Position numbers and translations under genes: made by a program
Notes under the pieces: generated by a model
Database searches by the model: none
Seen by the model: only the letters and a program-made list of their open reading frames with translations
What the model was told of the DNA's origin: nothing
NCBI GenBank assembly: GCA_015179025.1
Contig: WHUX01000046.1
Coordinates: 295,398 to 359,397, forward strand
DNA: 64,000 nucleotides
Direction: 5' to 3'
Origin: Terfezia claveryi
Taxonomy: Eukaryota > Ascomycota > Pezizomycetes > Pezizales > Pezizaceae
Shown here: piece after piece, positions 9,015-19,739 of the stretch
How the letters are laid out: every line of letters starts with the position of its first letter
Numbering within the stretch: position 1 is the stretch's first letter

Positions 9015-10470
9015 ATGATACTAGGAGAACCTGCTCTTAGCAAAGTGCGAGCAATAATTCCTGCCCATCAGGAACCAGTTACTATCCAACCGGAAAACAT
9101 TCCACGATTCCAGCTAAGTGTATGGAAAGGATCTAGAACCATGGCGAATGGTATAAGATCAGCGTACACACAGGTCAGCTGTGAATCAGTCACAGATTAT
9201 AGTGAACCGGATAATTGGGAAAATATTAGTGACGCAGATGAAACCGATTCAGAAAGAGAACTCGTGACAGCTGTTTCTATGGTACAGAAACAATTCAACC
9301 CTGTAACGGAGTTTCCCTTATTATTTCCCAAGACAATTCCACGGGAATTACCGCCACTAAGAAAATTAATCACTCTATCAAACCAAAAGCAGGAGCTACT
9401 TGGATACCAAAATGGCGACCCTCAGGACATCGATTTAGACAACAAATCCATGACAAATTAGTCGAAGAAGAAGCATCAGGTCGCATATATAGAGTAGAAA
9501 ATGACACAAATGCTGTAGTCATGTTCACTATCCCTAAACGAGATAAACCGGAAGAAGCCCGACATGTCAATGACTGTCGAGACCGCAATTTAGCCATCGA
9601 ACCGGACCACACCCCATTGCCAGATATTAATGAAGCAATTGAACTAGTAGCGGAGAATCCCATTTGGACTAAGGTCACTTAGCCGATGGATTTTTTAATA
9701 TAGGAACGATGAAGAATCTGAGCAACACTCTACCTTTTTATGTCACATGGGATATTTCAGAAGTAGAGTTATGCAACAAGGGGATCGTAACGCACCTGCT
9801 ACCATGGTTCGCGTTATGCATGAAATTTTCAAGGACATGGTCTATAAAAATTTAATCATCTATATCGATGATATTATTATATTCTCTAAAACGTATGAAG
9901 AACATGTAGAATTATTGAAGAAAGTACTTCAACGTCTACAGGACGAGAAATTTTATCTCAAAGAAAGCAAATGCCAGTTCTTTACTCTAAGATTGGAAAT
10001 CTTAGGACACGTTTTGACATCAGATGGATTACATGTAGACCCGAAGAAGAGGACCACTATATTAACATTTCCAACTCCTACAAAAAAAAGGATCTTAGAG
10101 GATTCCTCGGAATCGTTAATTATCTCAGCAGATTTATTCCTGACTTGGCATCATATGCAAGCACCCTGTCGAACTGCAAGGAGAAACAAAGAAATGGGAA
10201 TGGACAGATACTCATAATGCAGCGTTTGAAAAACTCAAGGAACTCGTGAATTCCCCACATGTTTTAAAACCCTGGAATAATGAATCTACTGAACCCAAAT
10301 ATTTAGTCTGTGATGCTAGTGATGTAGGACTAGGATCTTGGATAGGTCAAGGACCTTGACGCATATCAGACCATCATGCTTCCACTCTAGAAAATTTAAT
10401 CCAGCACAACTCAATTATCCTACCTTTCAAAAGGAATTATTAGCGATTATGACTTATTAAAATTTTTTGA
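9015..10470 (+). pseudogene. pol: A2 reverse transcriptase, frame-broken
   Basis: RT blocks in order: PEEARHVNDCRDRNLAIEPD (palm entry), an A-motif region at about 9660-9690 disrupted by a deletion, QQGDRNAPATMVRVMHEIF and the catalytic YIDDIIIFSKTYEEH. The thumb follows (LEILGHVLTSDGLHVDPKK, then DLRGFLGIVNYLSRFIPDLA). At least three single-base deletions shift frame (near 9370, 9680 and 10090). RNase H starts around 10300 (LVCDASDVGLGSWIGQG). Confidence 0.88.
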
Positions 10471-12100
10471 AGCAGAATTGAGAGGTCACAAGTTCACTAT
10501 CCTTACCGACCACAAACTATTAGTAACCTTCCATACTCAAATGCCAGCAAGTCAAAAATTGAGGCGATGGCAAGATTACCTAATGGAATTTGATACAGAC
10601 ATACAGCATACCGCAGGAAAGGAAAATTTGATAGCAGACGCTCTATCAAGAAAGCATAAATACTTGGATACTCCCACCACCGAGGACGATTATATCTCCA
10701 ACAGCATCGATCCTCCTAACCATACCTACAACCGCAACATCTCTACCAACGCTTTAAAACTTTCCACTCACCAGAAACCTTACTCAGAACAATATGGTTT
10801 CTCGCGGAGCTATCAATTTCAAGCATGTCGACTGCGATTTCAACAAATGTCGTGGAAGAGCCGAAGAACTTGGACACCATATCTTCTGTCCATACTTCGA
10901 GGGCATCCAGGATGAAGAAAGCGAATATGACATGATGAAGGAAGAAGAGTCCTCAGACGACGAGACTCTATCTACCATACCAGAAGAAGTTTTCAGCGGG
11001 TATGATGTGTACCCAATATAAACAAGAACAAACCTTTAACAGTTCTTGGACTAAGATATAGGCCTCCATCTTCTGAAAACACACAACAAAATACCCTCGC
11101 TCCTGAAGAAGCGAAAGAAATTGCTATCGACCTGGCTCATAGCAATTGGCAACAACACAAAAGGATGCACTGGTCCTTTTGCCGCGATTTTTACTGTCCA
11201 GTTCATGGCAGCTCCCACGCCATGAACAACCGCATGTTCACCGTCGAAACATGTGCAATCTGCAACCACCACGGACATGGCAGTTTGAACTGTGACCTGA
11301 CAGCCTCAGTTCTTAAGAAGGAGAAGGAATTCCTTACGACTCGTATTGCGCATATCCTAGCCGCAAATGAGCCTCAAAAGGAACTAGCACCAGTACAACA
11401 AACGCCAGCTTATCCACCTCCACCAGCTCTCAGCCGGAAGAAGCTATCCAGGAAATCGGAGAATGGGCAAAAAGATGGATTGCCAACAAGCCGACACAAC
11501 CCACTCTCCAACCCAGCATTCAGTTCAGTAACCCTACCGAACAGATGACCAACCGACAAATGGAACAGGAGATCATGAATACTCCTGTTGCCCCACAACA
11601 ACCATGGAATGCACCTCAACAACCAGCTGCAACCGCTAGCAGCAGTAACGCGATTCCAATCAACACCGCCGCCGTCACCACTCGTTCTAAAAAGCGAGTA
11701 GCCATTGACGAAGATCTACCCTCTTTCATTCAAGACACCAAGACCTCCAGACAGCGTTGTGATTTCTGTAAGTTCTCAGGACATAATGCTTCTACATGCA
11801 AGGAGAAGAAACCCACCATCAATGACTTCAACACAAGGATCGAACCGACCCTCGACAGCTCATTGAAGAGAAACACATCAGCGACGGATGGAAGACGACA
11901 AGGACTACTTCATCACACACTGGCTTGACCAAGGAACAGGTATGAAAGCCGCATATCAATCATGCATGAGAGTATGTCCTATCTGGAAGAACTATTATGA
12001 TACCTTTGTGAACGTAAGGATCATAGAAGAAAAGACGGATTTTTGTATGTCAAGAACCGACAAGGACAATGGAGACTAGTCTTGCCCTCTACCTTTAACA
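10471..12100 (+). pseudogene. pol: A2 RNase H end and long zinc-knuckle tether
   Basis: RNase H ends with LRGHKFTILTDHK and NLIADALSRKHKYLDT (about 10470-10670). About 1.4 kb of extra coding follows before the integrase zinc domain. It holds a Cys/His cluster FKHVDCDFNKC...LGHHIFC, an acidic patch, CRDFYCPVHGSSH, two CCHC knuckles (CAICNHHGHGSLNC and CDFCKFSGHNASTC) and a Pro/Gln-rich region. The last part reads HWLDQGTGMKAAYQSCM. Frame breaks near 10770, 11010, 11440 and 11860 are single-base losses against A3 or A4. In A4 RNase H and the first knuckle lie in one frame. Confidence 0.82.
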
Positions 12101-13622
12101 TCGAAGGTAAGAACTATCTCGAATTGGTTATTAAAGATGCACATGAAGCAACCGCTCATGGTGGCATTGAAAAAACGATGAAATATCTTACTGACCGATA
12201 TGATTGCCAGTCCTTTGCAGAACCAACTAAGGACTATATCAGAGTTGTGATACTTGTCAACGGACAAAGTATTCCAACAAGGCGCCACTTGGACTGTAAC
12301 CCCATTACATGTACCAAGCAGGCCATGGACTGACATATCGATGGATTTTCTTAAAGTAGCACCTGTGTTTACTAAGTGTTCAATTTTGTACCCGAATATT
12401 CCTGTTGAAGAAGATCATGTAGTTTGTATTTCACGACTTTGGACGATTGTCGATAGACAATCAGGATTCAAGTTTCTTATTCCTGTCTCAGATAATTTCA
12501 CAGCAGAACAATGTACTGCTACCTTTGATACTCATGTAGTCCCGACTATGGGATACCCTTTTGTATTGTTTTTGACCGCGACACTCTTTTTATGTCAACG
12601 CACTTTCAAGATTGGGCTAGGAATAAAGGAATCAAGTTGGAACCGTCCACCGCATATCATCCACGTGCAGACGGACAATCGGAAATTGTGAACAAAGAAA
12701 TTCTACAAGTAGCAAGAGCCTGTAAAATCGAAGGATTTGATTGGCTACAGAAACTACCAGAGATACAGTTGAAACTTAACTCTAGGTATAACGCCGCTAG
12801 ACAGAATAGTCCCTTTTCCACACTATTTGGATTTAATGCACATCTTGGCGTATCGATACTTCCATACCCCATTAATGCATATGTACCGCAAATGAACATC
12901 ATGAGGTAACGTCTAAAAACCTATATGACGCCAAGAAGACTCAAGCATCTCAAGCGAACAAACGACTACCCAATACAGCCAAATTTTCAGTCGGACAACA
13001 AGTTATGCTTTCCTCAGAAAATATCAACCTATCGAATGTCTCACCCAAACTCAAACCAAAATGGCTAGGCCCATTTCCCATTATTTCTAGTAATCGGAAA
13101 CGTAATAACTATAGCCTAGACCTATCCAGTCAACCTGACCTCCACCTCATATATAATACTTTTCATATCAGCAAACTTAAACCCTACTATAAAAACGATC
13201 CTACCCAGTTCCCTCACAGACAATCTCAGGAACCAGGACCAATTCAAGAAGATCGTTATGAAGTTGAAAAGGTATTAGAATTCAGAACAGCTCCTCGAAC
13301 TGGAGAAAGACAATATAAGGTCAGATGGCTAGGATACACTCCTAAATATGATTCCTGGGTAAACGCCAAGGATATCACCACCGAAATTCTTCAAGACTTC
13401 TGGACGACCGGAAGCATGGAAGATACATTCAAGAGACGTCGAAGGACTAAAGGAAAACAAGGACCACGAACCAGAGATGAGACCCGAGCTCTCATCCAAC
13501 AAGAACGAGATAGAATCATGAGTCAAGGAAACACTAAGGATATTCACGTTAATGCTAATGTATTAACAATGCATCAAATCTTAGGACGTATGGAAACCAA
13601 TATGGCAGAGCGAAGGAAGTAA
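12101..13622 (+). pseudogene. pol: A2 integrase and chromodomain, frame-broken
   Basis: The zinc region has AHEATAHGGIEKTMKYL, with its Cys pair disrupted by a deletion near 12240. The DDE core shows WTDISMDFLK, an Asp segment near 12570 and ADGQSEIVNKEI. The C-terminal part has WLGPFPIISSNRKRNNYSL and then a chromodomain (YEVEKVLEFR...QYKVRWLGYTPKYDSWVNA, about 13258-13365). The protein ends MAERRK at 13622. Chromodomains of this class read methylated histone H3 and steer insertion into silent chromatin. PPT candidate: GTGGGGAAG just before the 3' LTR. Confidence 0.9.
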
Positions 13623-13650
13623 GGATAGGAAATCCTTCTATGTGGGGAAG

Positions 13651-14330
13651 TGTAATGGAGAACGTTATCTCATTGCTTATATAATTGATTATATACTTTT
13701 GTATTTCCTATATTACTACTATGTTATGTAACTAAGCCTCTCGGTTGAAGGACTAGCCTTCTACCACCTCCTATTGCTTTATAAGCGTCCATAGCACGCG
13801 GAATCTGCCATGGGAAGTTCCATGGCACTTGCCATATGAAGACACCCTCATTATGGCCGCGTGACCTCTGTTTAAGGCGTGTGACTCATTACTATGGCCA
13901 CATGACCATCGTTTATGGCGTGTGACTCATTACTATGGCCACATGACCCCTTTTGTACAGCGCACCACCTTCTGGTGTGCCACCCTTTATTGTATTTATT
14001 TCCTTAGTCATCAGATCTCAGAGGAGTATAAATAGGCCGCTGGATTCCCTCTGGAATCCACAAGAAAGACAAGAAGCAACCAAGCAAGCCTTCAGAGCAA
14101 GCAAGCCTATATTCCGATCAGATCAAGATCATATAGCTTAGATAGCACAAATCATATAAGATAGATTACACCAGTTAATTACTGTTCCCTTCGGGAACGT
14201 CCCACATAGTAATCTCCCTACCCTTCTGAGGTCTTACCTCAGCAGAACCGAAATACACAAACGTCCGTGTCTACGGATATAGATTGTATAAACGGTACCG
14301 AATGAATACTGTCTAGTACCATTCATTACA
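13651..14330 (+). repeat. A2 3' LTR (subtype II)
   Basis: A 680-bp LTR identical in layout to 5375-6057 but with subtype II states (cttctaccacctcctatt, cctctGtttaagg, gaccAtcgttta, gaaagacaagaagc) as in A1 and A4. TGACTCA sites lie at 13882-13888 and 13923-13929, in a direct repeat of about 41 bp that also carries GGCCACATGACC. Confidence 0.96.
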
Positions 14331-15061
14331 CTTCCTGGAATTGATCCAATTTTATTTTGTCACTCTAGTCGACTTCAGCAGCCAACCTAGAGAATTCAGC
14401 CATATAGGTGGCGAGGTCGGTGTTCTTTTGTCGAAGGGCTTGAAGGGCTCTTGTGGCCATTCCTTCTGGATCCGGATCCCCAAACGCTCGGTCAAGGATA
14501 ATGAATAAGGCAGAAATGTCCGCTAGATAGATCCCTGTTCCCAAAATATAGGGCTGGACTTGGTTCAGAGCCTTCCCCTCCAGCAGGCCGTAAACGTAGG
14601 CGAGTTTGTGCTGGGTGGTTGGAAATTTAGCAGTATCTCCATTGAGTTTAATATTGATCAAGTTTTTCCAGGCCTTGAGGCAGGCCCATTCACTATTAAA
14701 TTTGGGTGGGGTGGGGAGGTCTTGGGTTTTGGCAGGCATGGCAGTCGCTGGTGCCTGTGCAGTTGTGGCGGCAAGGGCATGGTTGAGATTGCGAATGGTT
14801 ACTCAGTCGTCTGCAAGGTCCTCTCGGAGAAGAAGGATTTCATCTTCGGCTTCTTTCAGCCTTCGTTGGGTGTTCTGGAGCTCCGCTCTTTGTTTTTTGC
14901 CAATCTTATAGGTGGTAGTGAAGATATCGATGGCCATTCAGTAGTATTCCAACAGCTGGGCAGGGTCTGAGGGTATTGGGGTTTCCCTCTATGCTTGGAA
15001 CCTGTCGGTGGGTAACGGGGTTGGTTTGGACATGACAGCGTACTAGTTAATCGAGAAGATC
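14331..15061 (-). pseudogene. gag: B-old gag N-terminus and leader
   Basis: Minus-strand Gag of B-old right of A2: KTQDLPTPPKFNSEWACLKA, FPTTQHKLAYVYGLLEGKAL and DRAFGDPDPEGMATRALQAL, aligned in order with B' 15950-16310. The first coding residues and leader extend to 15061, where B' is inserted. The leader (rc: gattaactagtacgctgtcatgtc) matches the B' leader apart from transitions typical of RIP. In-frame stops are present, for example VD*SDK where B' also has a mutated Trp. Confidence 0.88.
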
Positions 15062-15565
15062 TGTCACAACTGTCCTTTCCTAGTCGGGTTTGAGAGTCAG
15101 ACGGGATTCTATCCGACTCTCGTTATTGTTGATTGATATCGTTGTTATCTCTGTTCCCGAGATAAGGGGTCTCGGGAACCTTATTCCTTCTGGTGGCCTT
15201 GGCCAGCCAGGAAGGAATCCTGTATATATAGCTTACTCTCTCCGCTCTCTCGTTGGATCCCCATCCAACGTCTTGTATATCCAATACAGGGCCTTGCTTC
15301 TCTCCACGTTGGTGCATCTCCCTTATGCACCTCCTTGCCTTGCCTCGCCTTGTCTCTGCAGCCCAGCTGCCTCCCTTAACACACATGGCAACTGCTTCCG
15401 CGTGTCTCGTGACCCTTGCCCTCTGCCTCTCTTGCCTCTTGCCCTTGCCTCCCGTCTCAGCCTCCCCCTAGTCATACATATAGCATTCCTACGTGTGTGT
15501 TATCCTAGCCTTGCCCTTTCCCCGGCGTACCCCTTGGCCGCCTTGCCCCCAGAGCCGTCGTTACA
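15062..15565 (+). repeat. B' 5' LTR
   Basis: TGTCACAACT...CGTTACA, 504 bp. It contains a 10-bp-stem hairpin GTTCCCGAGA..TCTCGGGAAC (15153-15179), a GAGAGTC..GACTCTC inverted repeat near its start, and a TATA box. Compared with 36914-37417 it has more C-to-T changes. It is followed by the leader ctacgttggatcc. Confidence 0.95.
15223..15231 (+). promoter_or_regulatory. TATA box in B' 5' LTR
   Basis: TATATATAG, conserved in the other two family B LTRs (37077-37085 and the inverted 37431 copy). It is the likely core promoter. Confidence 0.5.
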
Positions 15566-15601
15566 CTACGTTGGATCCTTTAGACCAACTGGTACGCAGT
15601 C

Positions 15602-16801
15602 ATGTCAGGAGCAGCTCTCCCACCACCCGCTGTCAGGTTTCAAACCTGGAGGAGCTCCCCCATACCCTCAGGCTTGAATGAGTTGAATGCCTACCGTCGA
15701 GAAATCATCGACATCTTCGAGGCTATGGATGCCATCGGGGCCGAACTCGGCAACAGCCTGGCCTTGGCTGAAAACAGCCTAGCCATGGCGGAACAAAAAG
15801 TGAGATCTGCCGACGAGGAGATCACGGTCCTCCAGACCGATCTTGACCATCTGAACCTTGCCCTGGCCAATGAACGGACTACAGTCCAAAATCTCAGCCA
15901 CGTACTAGGGAACCTTGCAATACCAATAGCAGCCAGTAGCAACAAGACCAAAAGCATTCCAACACCCCCCAAGTTCAATGGGGACCGGGTTCGCCTACGA
16001 GCCTAGAAAAATGCTGTCAATCTCAAGCTGAATGGGGATTCTGCCAGATTCCCGTCAGAACAACATCGACTGGCATACGTTTTTGCCTTGCTGGAGGGGA
16101 AAGCTTGCGACCAGATCCAGCCATATGTCCTCGAAACCGGGATCAAGCTTGACAATATCTCGGCCCTTTTTACAATCGTGGATATGGTGTTCGGGGACCC
16201 CAATGCCGTTGGCACTGCCAGTAGGGTCCTCCGAGCCCTCAGGCAGAAAAACACTGATCTGTCCACTTATGTGGCAGAATTCTCGAGACTGGCAGCGGAG
16301 GTCCGATGGAATGACTAGTCCAAACTGGAGCAATTCTAGGAAGGGCTAAATGACGAAATCCAGCAGGCCATGGTCAGCCTCCCGGAAGCCAAAACCTTCG
16401 ACAAATTCATTGACCCGGCTTCTCGGGTAGAACAGCGGATGTCCCGGCTCCGCAACCACACCACGTACAGGCCAGCACCCCGTCTCCTACAGCCTCAGCC
16501 TCAGCCTCAGCAACACCATGCTACCAAAATAAGGTCCCCTGCCCCTGCCAATAAGCCGGCCCACCCTTCGTTTGTGGCCGGAGAAGCTACCCCTATGGAC
16601 CTATCATCGGGAAGGCCTCGACTAATCTAGGAGGAAAGGGACCGCTGCCACACTAATGGGTTATGCATTGCGTGTGGAAAAGGGGACCACTTTGTTGTGG
16701 CATGTCCCCTCCGAAAAAACCACCCCCTGGCCGCTCATGCTATCTCCGAGTCACGGATCGAGGAAGTTGAAGAGTCGGGAAAAGGGGAGTCCCTTGCCTA
16801 G
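15602..16801 (+). pseudogene. gag: B' gag with zinc knuckle, stop-interrupted
   Basis: ATG at 15602 (MSGAALPPPAVRFQTWRSSP), then a coiled-coil-like Leu/Ala/Glu region (residues about 40-105), the capsid-like part (IPTPPKFNGDRVRLRA ... AFVYLLEGKACDQIQP) and GNPNAVGTASRVLRALRQKN. The knuckle CIACGKGDHFVVAC lies near 16670. In-frame TAG codons at about 16004, 16316, 16336 and 16627 and another at 16800 sit at Trp or Gln positions of B-old or D. All are TGG or CAG to TAG, a C-to-T change in CpA context on one strand. Confidence 0.9.
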
Positions 16802-17621
16802 TTACTGACACTAGCAAGGGACCTGCCCAGGGTCATTTATCTTTGTCTGCGTTTTCTTTGCCCGCATCTATGTCTGTTGATGAATCTCGCTTGTTTGGTG
16901 AGCATTTTGTAGTACTAATAACTGTTAAATTCAATGGTAAAACAGTGGTAACATCAGCTCTCATAGATTGTGGTGCTTCGGGAATAGCCTTCATTGATTA
17001 AACCTTCGTCAGTAAAAACTCCATACCAACCTCCAGGCTAAAGACCCCCCGCCTTCTTAATGTCATTGACGGCCGCCCTATCTCTTCTGGGGCTATTACC
17101 CATCTCGTGTGTCTGCCCAGTGCCATTGGAGACCATTCGGAGGACCTCCCAATGTTCATGACCAAACTAAAATATCCAATTGTCCTTGGGATCCCCTGGC
17201 TCAGAATGCACGATGTGTCAGTCAGCTTTGGCTCTTACACCTTGCAATTCAACAGCCATTATTGCAGAACAAACTGTGGAGGTCCAAAAATCACCGTCAT
17301 GGGGCTATGTGCATTACCACCCCCGATAATCTACCCAACCCAGGTGGTACACCAGCCCTCGCACATCAATGCTGCTCACTGCCCTGCTCCCCCTATTCCC
17401 CCCATTCCCCCCGTTCCCCCGTTCCTCCCGTTCCTCCCGTTCCCCCCGTTCCCCCTACTCCCCCTGTTCAACCTCCCCCAAAGCCCCTGAATATTAGCTT
17501 TATTGGGGCAGGGGCTTTCGCTTATCTCACAAGGAGACACAAGCTGAAGGCGCATGCGCTTTCCATACATAAGGTGAACCTGGAAATCAACAAGATGCGA
17601 CCTAAGGAGGAGTAGAAGGCC
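16802..17621 (+). pseudogene. pol: B' protease and Pro-rich linker
   Basis: Begins about 16870 (DESRLFGEHFVV). It has the active-site loop VTSALIDCGASGIAFID with a stop right after it (CAA to TAA at about 16998). KYPIVLGIPWLRMHDVSVSF follows, then a minisatellite of CCCCCGTTCC-type units (17390-17470) coding a VPP repeat, then PLNISFIGAGAFAYLTRRHK. It ends at TAG 17613-17615 where D has Trp (EEWK). There is a frame change around 17105-17110. Confidence 0.85.
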
Positions 17622-18621
17622 ATGGTCCCAGATAAATACCACAAGTTTATTGATCTGTTCTCGGAAAAAGCCGCGGAGAAGCTGGCGCCCCACCGATCAT
17701 ATGACCACACAATTCCACTGGTAGAGGGTAAGACCCCCCCCTATGGGCCCCTCTACGGAATGTCCCGGGTAGAGCTGGAGGCCCTGAAGAAATACTTGGA
17801 GGAAAACCTCAACAAGAGCTTCATTTACCATAGCTCTTCACCAGCGAGTGCTCCAGTGCTTTTCATGAAGAAATCGGACAGCTCTCTCCGGTTGTGTGTT
17901 GATTACCGGGGCCTAAACGAGATAACGGTCAAAAACAGGTACCCCCTACCCCTAAGCCAGGAGACATTAGTCAGGCTCTCCAAGGCCAAATGGTTCACCA
18001 AACTGGATTTAAGAGGGGCTTACAACCTGGTACGGATCGCTGAGGGGGAGGAGTGGAAAACTGCCTTCCGAACACGATATGGCCATTTTGAGTATAATGT
18101 GATGCCCTTTGGCCTAACCAATGCCCCTGCCTCCTTCCAGCACTTCATCAATGACACCTTGCGGGACTTCCTCGATGTGTTCTACACAGCTTACCTGGAC
18201 GATATCCTCATATACTCGGACTCCCTAGTGGAAAACAAAATCCATGTGAGGCAGGTGTTAGAGATGCTGGAGAAGGCCGGATTATACCTGAAACCGGAGA
18301 AATGCGAGTTTCATGTGCAGGAGGTTAAGTATCTGGGGTTAATCATCACTACAGAAAGTATCAGGATGGACCCCACCAAGGTTACCGCTGTCCAGGAATG
18401 GCAAACCCCAGCAAATCTCAAGGATGTCCAAGCCTTCCTGGGGTTCGCTAACTTTTACCAGCGGTTCATTCTAGGGTATTCGAAGATCGTAGCCCCCCTC
18501 ACCACCCTGACCAAAAAAGACCGGCGTTTCGACTGGAATCCAGAAGCCCAATCTGCCTTCCAGAACCTCAAGGAAGCCTTCTGCTTAGCGCCAATCCTGG
18601 CACATTTCAACTCTAACCAGG
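17622..18621 (+). pseudogene. pol: B' reverse transcriptase, cut by C
   Basis: An uninterrupted RT of about 333 codons: [73 protein letters not shown], the intact [11 protein letters not shown] box and [18 protein letters not shown]. It ends in [20 protein letters not shown] at the C insertion point. RNase H resumes at 34733 ([17 protein letters not shown]). Best preserved RT of the B group. Confidence 0.93.
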
Positions 18622-19674
18622 TGTTATGGATGGAGGTTGGAAGGTAATTCCCGCGTCGATGCGGTAAACAATGACTTATTCTGGTTCGGGGTATCACCTG
18701 CGATCACAGGTGATGGACGCGAGTGTCGAGGTATCGCACATGTAGGGAGCTCTACGTATATGATCAGGTGCCTAGGGACTTTGGGCGAAACCAAAGTCGA
18801 GCGAGGTATCGAGGTCAAGGTTGAGAAGGCGAGGTAGTCTAAGCTACACTCAAGAACAGTGGTGCAAATATATTCGTATTACAACTAGGTACAGGAAGGT
18901 AGACAAGTTGTTGCATGGGGAAGAAAGAAACAGAATACAGATGGCAAGAACAGGCTTCTTTTATAGAGATCCTGTCTCCATCTCGAACAACACCTTTTTG
19001 GCTAACACAACGGTCTAGACAAAGCATAACAGAAGATGAACATGCAAGCCAGCTCACGGATATACGGATCCTGTGAGATCGTCGAGAACGAGGCGTCTGG
19101 CAATAACGGATAACGCTGGTGCGAACAGAAGACCTGAAGAATTGTACATAAGCGAAAGTGAAATTTCTGATAAGCTAAAGAAAGAGTTTTTGAGCGAGAG
19201 CAGGTTGTTCCCAATCTGAGAGTCGTGCCAGTTTTGGTTCAACTCTCAAATAAGGTCTGGGTCAAAATAGGGTTTAAGGGTTTCCGAGGTATTTCCTAAA
19301 TCTGAGAGTCGCGCCAGTTTTGGTTCGACTCTCAAATAAGGTTTGGGTCAAAATAGGGTTCAAGGGTTTCCGAGGTATTTCCTAAATCTGAGAGTCGTGC
19401 CAGTTTTGGTTCGACTCTCAAATAAGGTTCGGGTCAAAATAAGGTTAGAGGTTTTACAGGGTATTTCCTAGTTTGAGAGTCGTGCCAGTTTTGGTTCGAC
19501 TCTCTAGTGTCAAATCCATAAGCGAGCGACTAGGACTTCCGGGATGCCGTCGGATGTCGGCTAGCCAGGAGAGTCAGGGTCGAGAACATAGTCACATGAT
19601 ATACTTTGGCAAGTGCATGGGTTGCCGGCGATATCGATCGGGGTCAGGATCGTGATTTGAGAGGGTTCGTAAAA
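18622..19674 (-). repeat. C 3' LTR
   Basis: A 1053-bp LTR (TGTTATGGATGG ... TTCGTAAAA on the plus strand; the terminal CA on this side has been lost). It contains the near-palindrome ATCACCTG..CAGGTGAT at about 18691-18714 and an 86-bp tandem array. It is the same length as its partner. Confidence 0.95.
19216..19510. repeat. 86-bp tandem array in C 3' LTR
   Basis: Units start at 19216, 19302, 19388 and about 19473 (3.4 copies). Each carries an 8-bp inverted repeat GAGAGTCG...CGACTCTC around gccagttttgg, followed by aaataaggt-tgggtcaaaat. The partner LTR has the same array at 34269-34562. Confidence 0.9.
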
Positions 19675-19739
19675 GTAGCTCCCTCTTCCAAGGATGAGCT
19701 CCTGCGAATCCAAGGCAGGATACCAAGTTCAAATTCCAC

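Larger units (their letters stand above)
5375..14330 (+). mobile_element. Family A chromovirus copy 2 (A2), full length
   Basis: A complete plus-strand element of 8956 bp: LTRs 5375-6057 and 13651-14330, flanked by the 5-bp duplication CTTCC (5370-5374 and 14331-14335). Order: LTR, leader with antisense ORF, gag, nucleocapsid/protease, RT, RNase H, long zinc-knuckle tether, integrase, chromodomain, LTR. Several single-base deletions break the frame. It lies in the gag of B-old. Its 5' and 3' LTRs are of different subtypes (see findings). Confidence 0.97.

Noticed and set aside
15090..15677. 195-codon open frame across the B' 5' LTR, also seen in 36942-37496 and, inverted, 37418-37902
   Set aside because: It lies in LTR sequence containing the promoter and hairpins, is open on both strands, and has no protein-like pattern; the conserved gag ATG is at 15602 in another frame.
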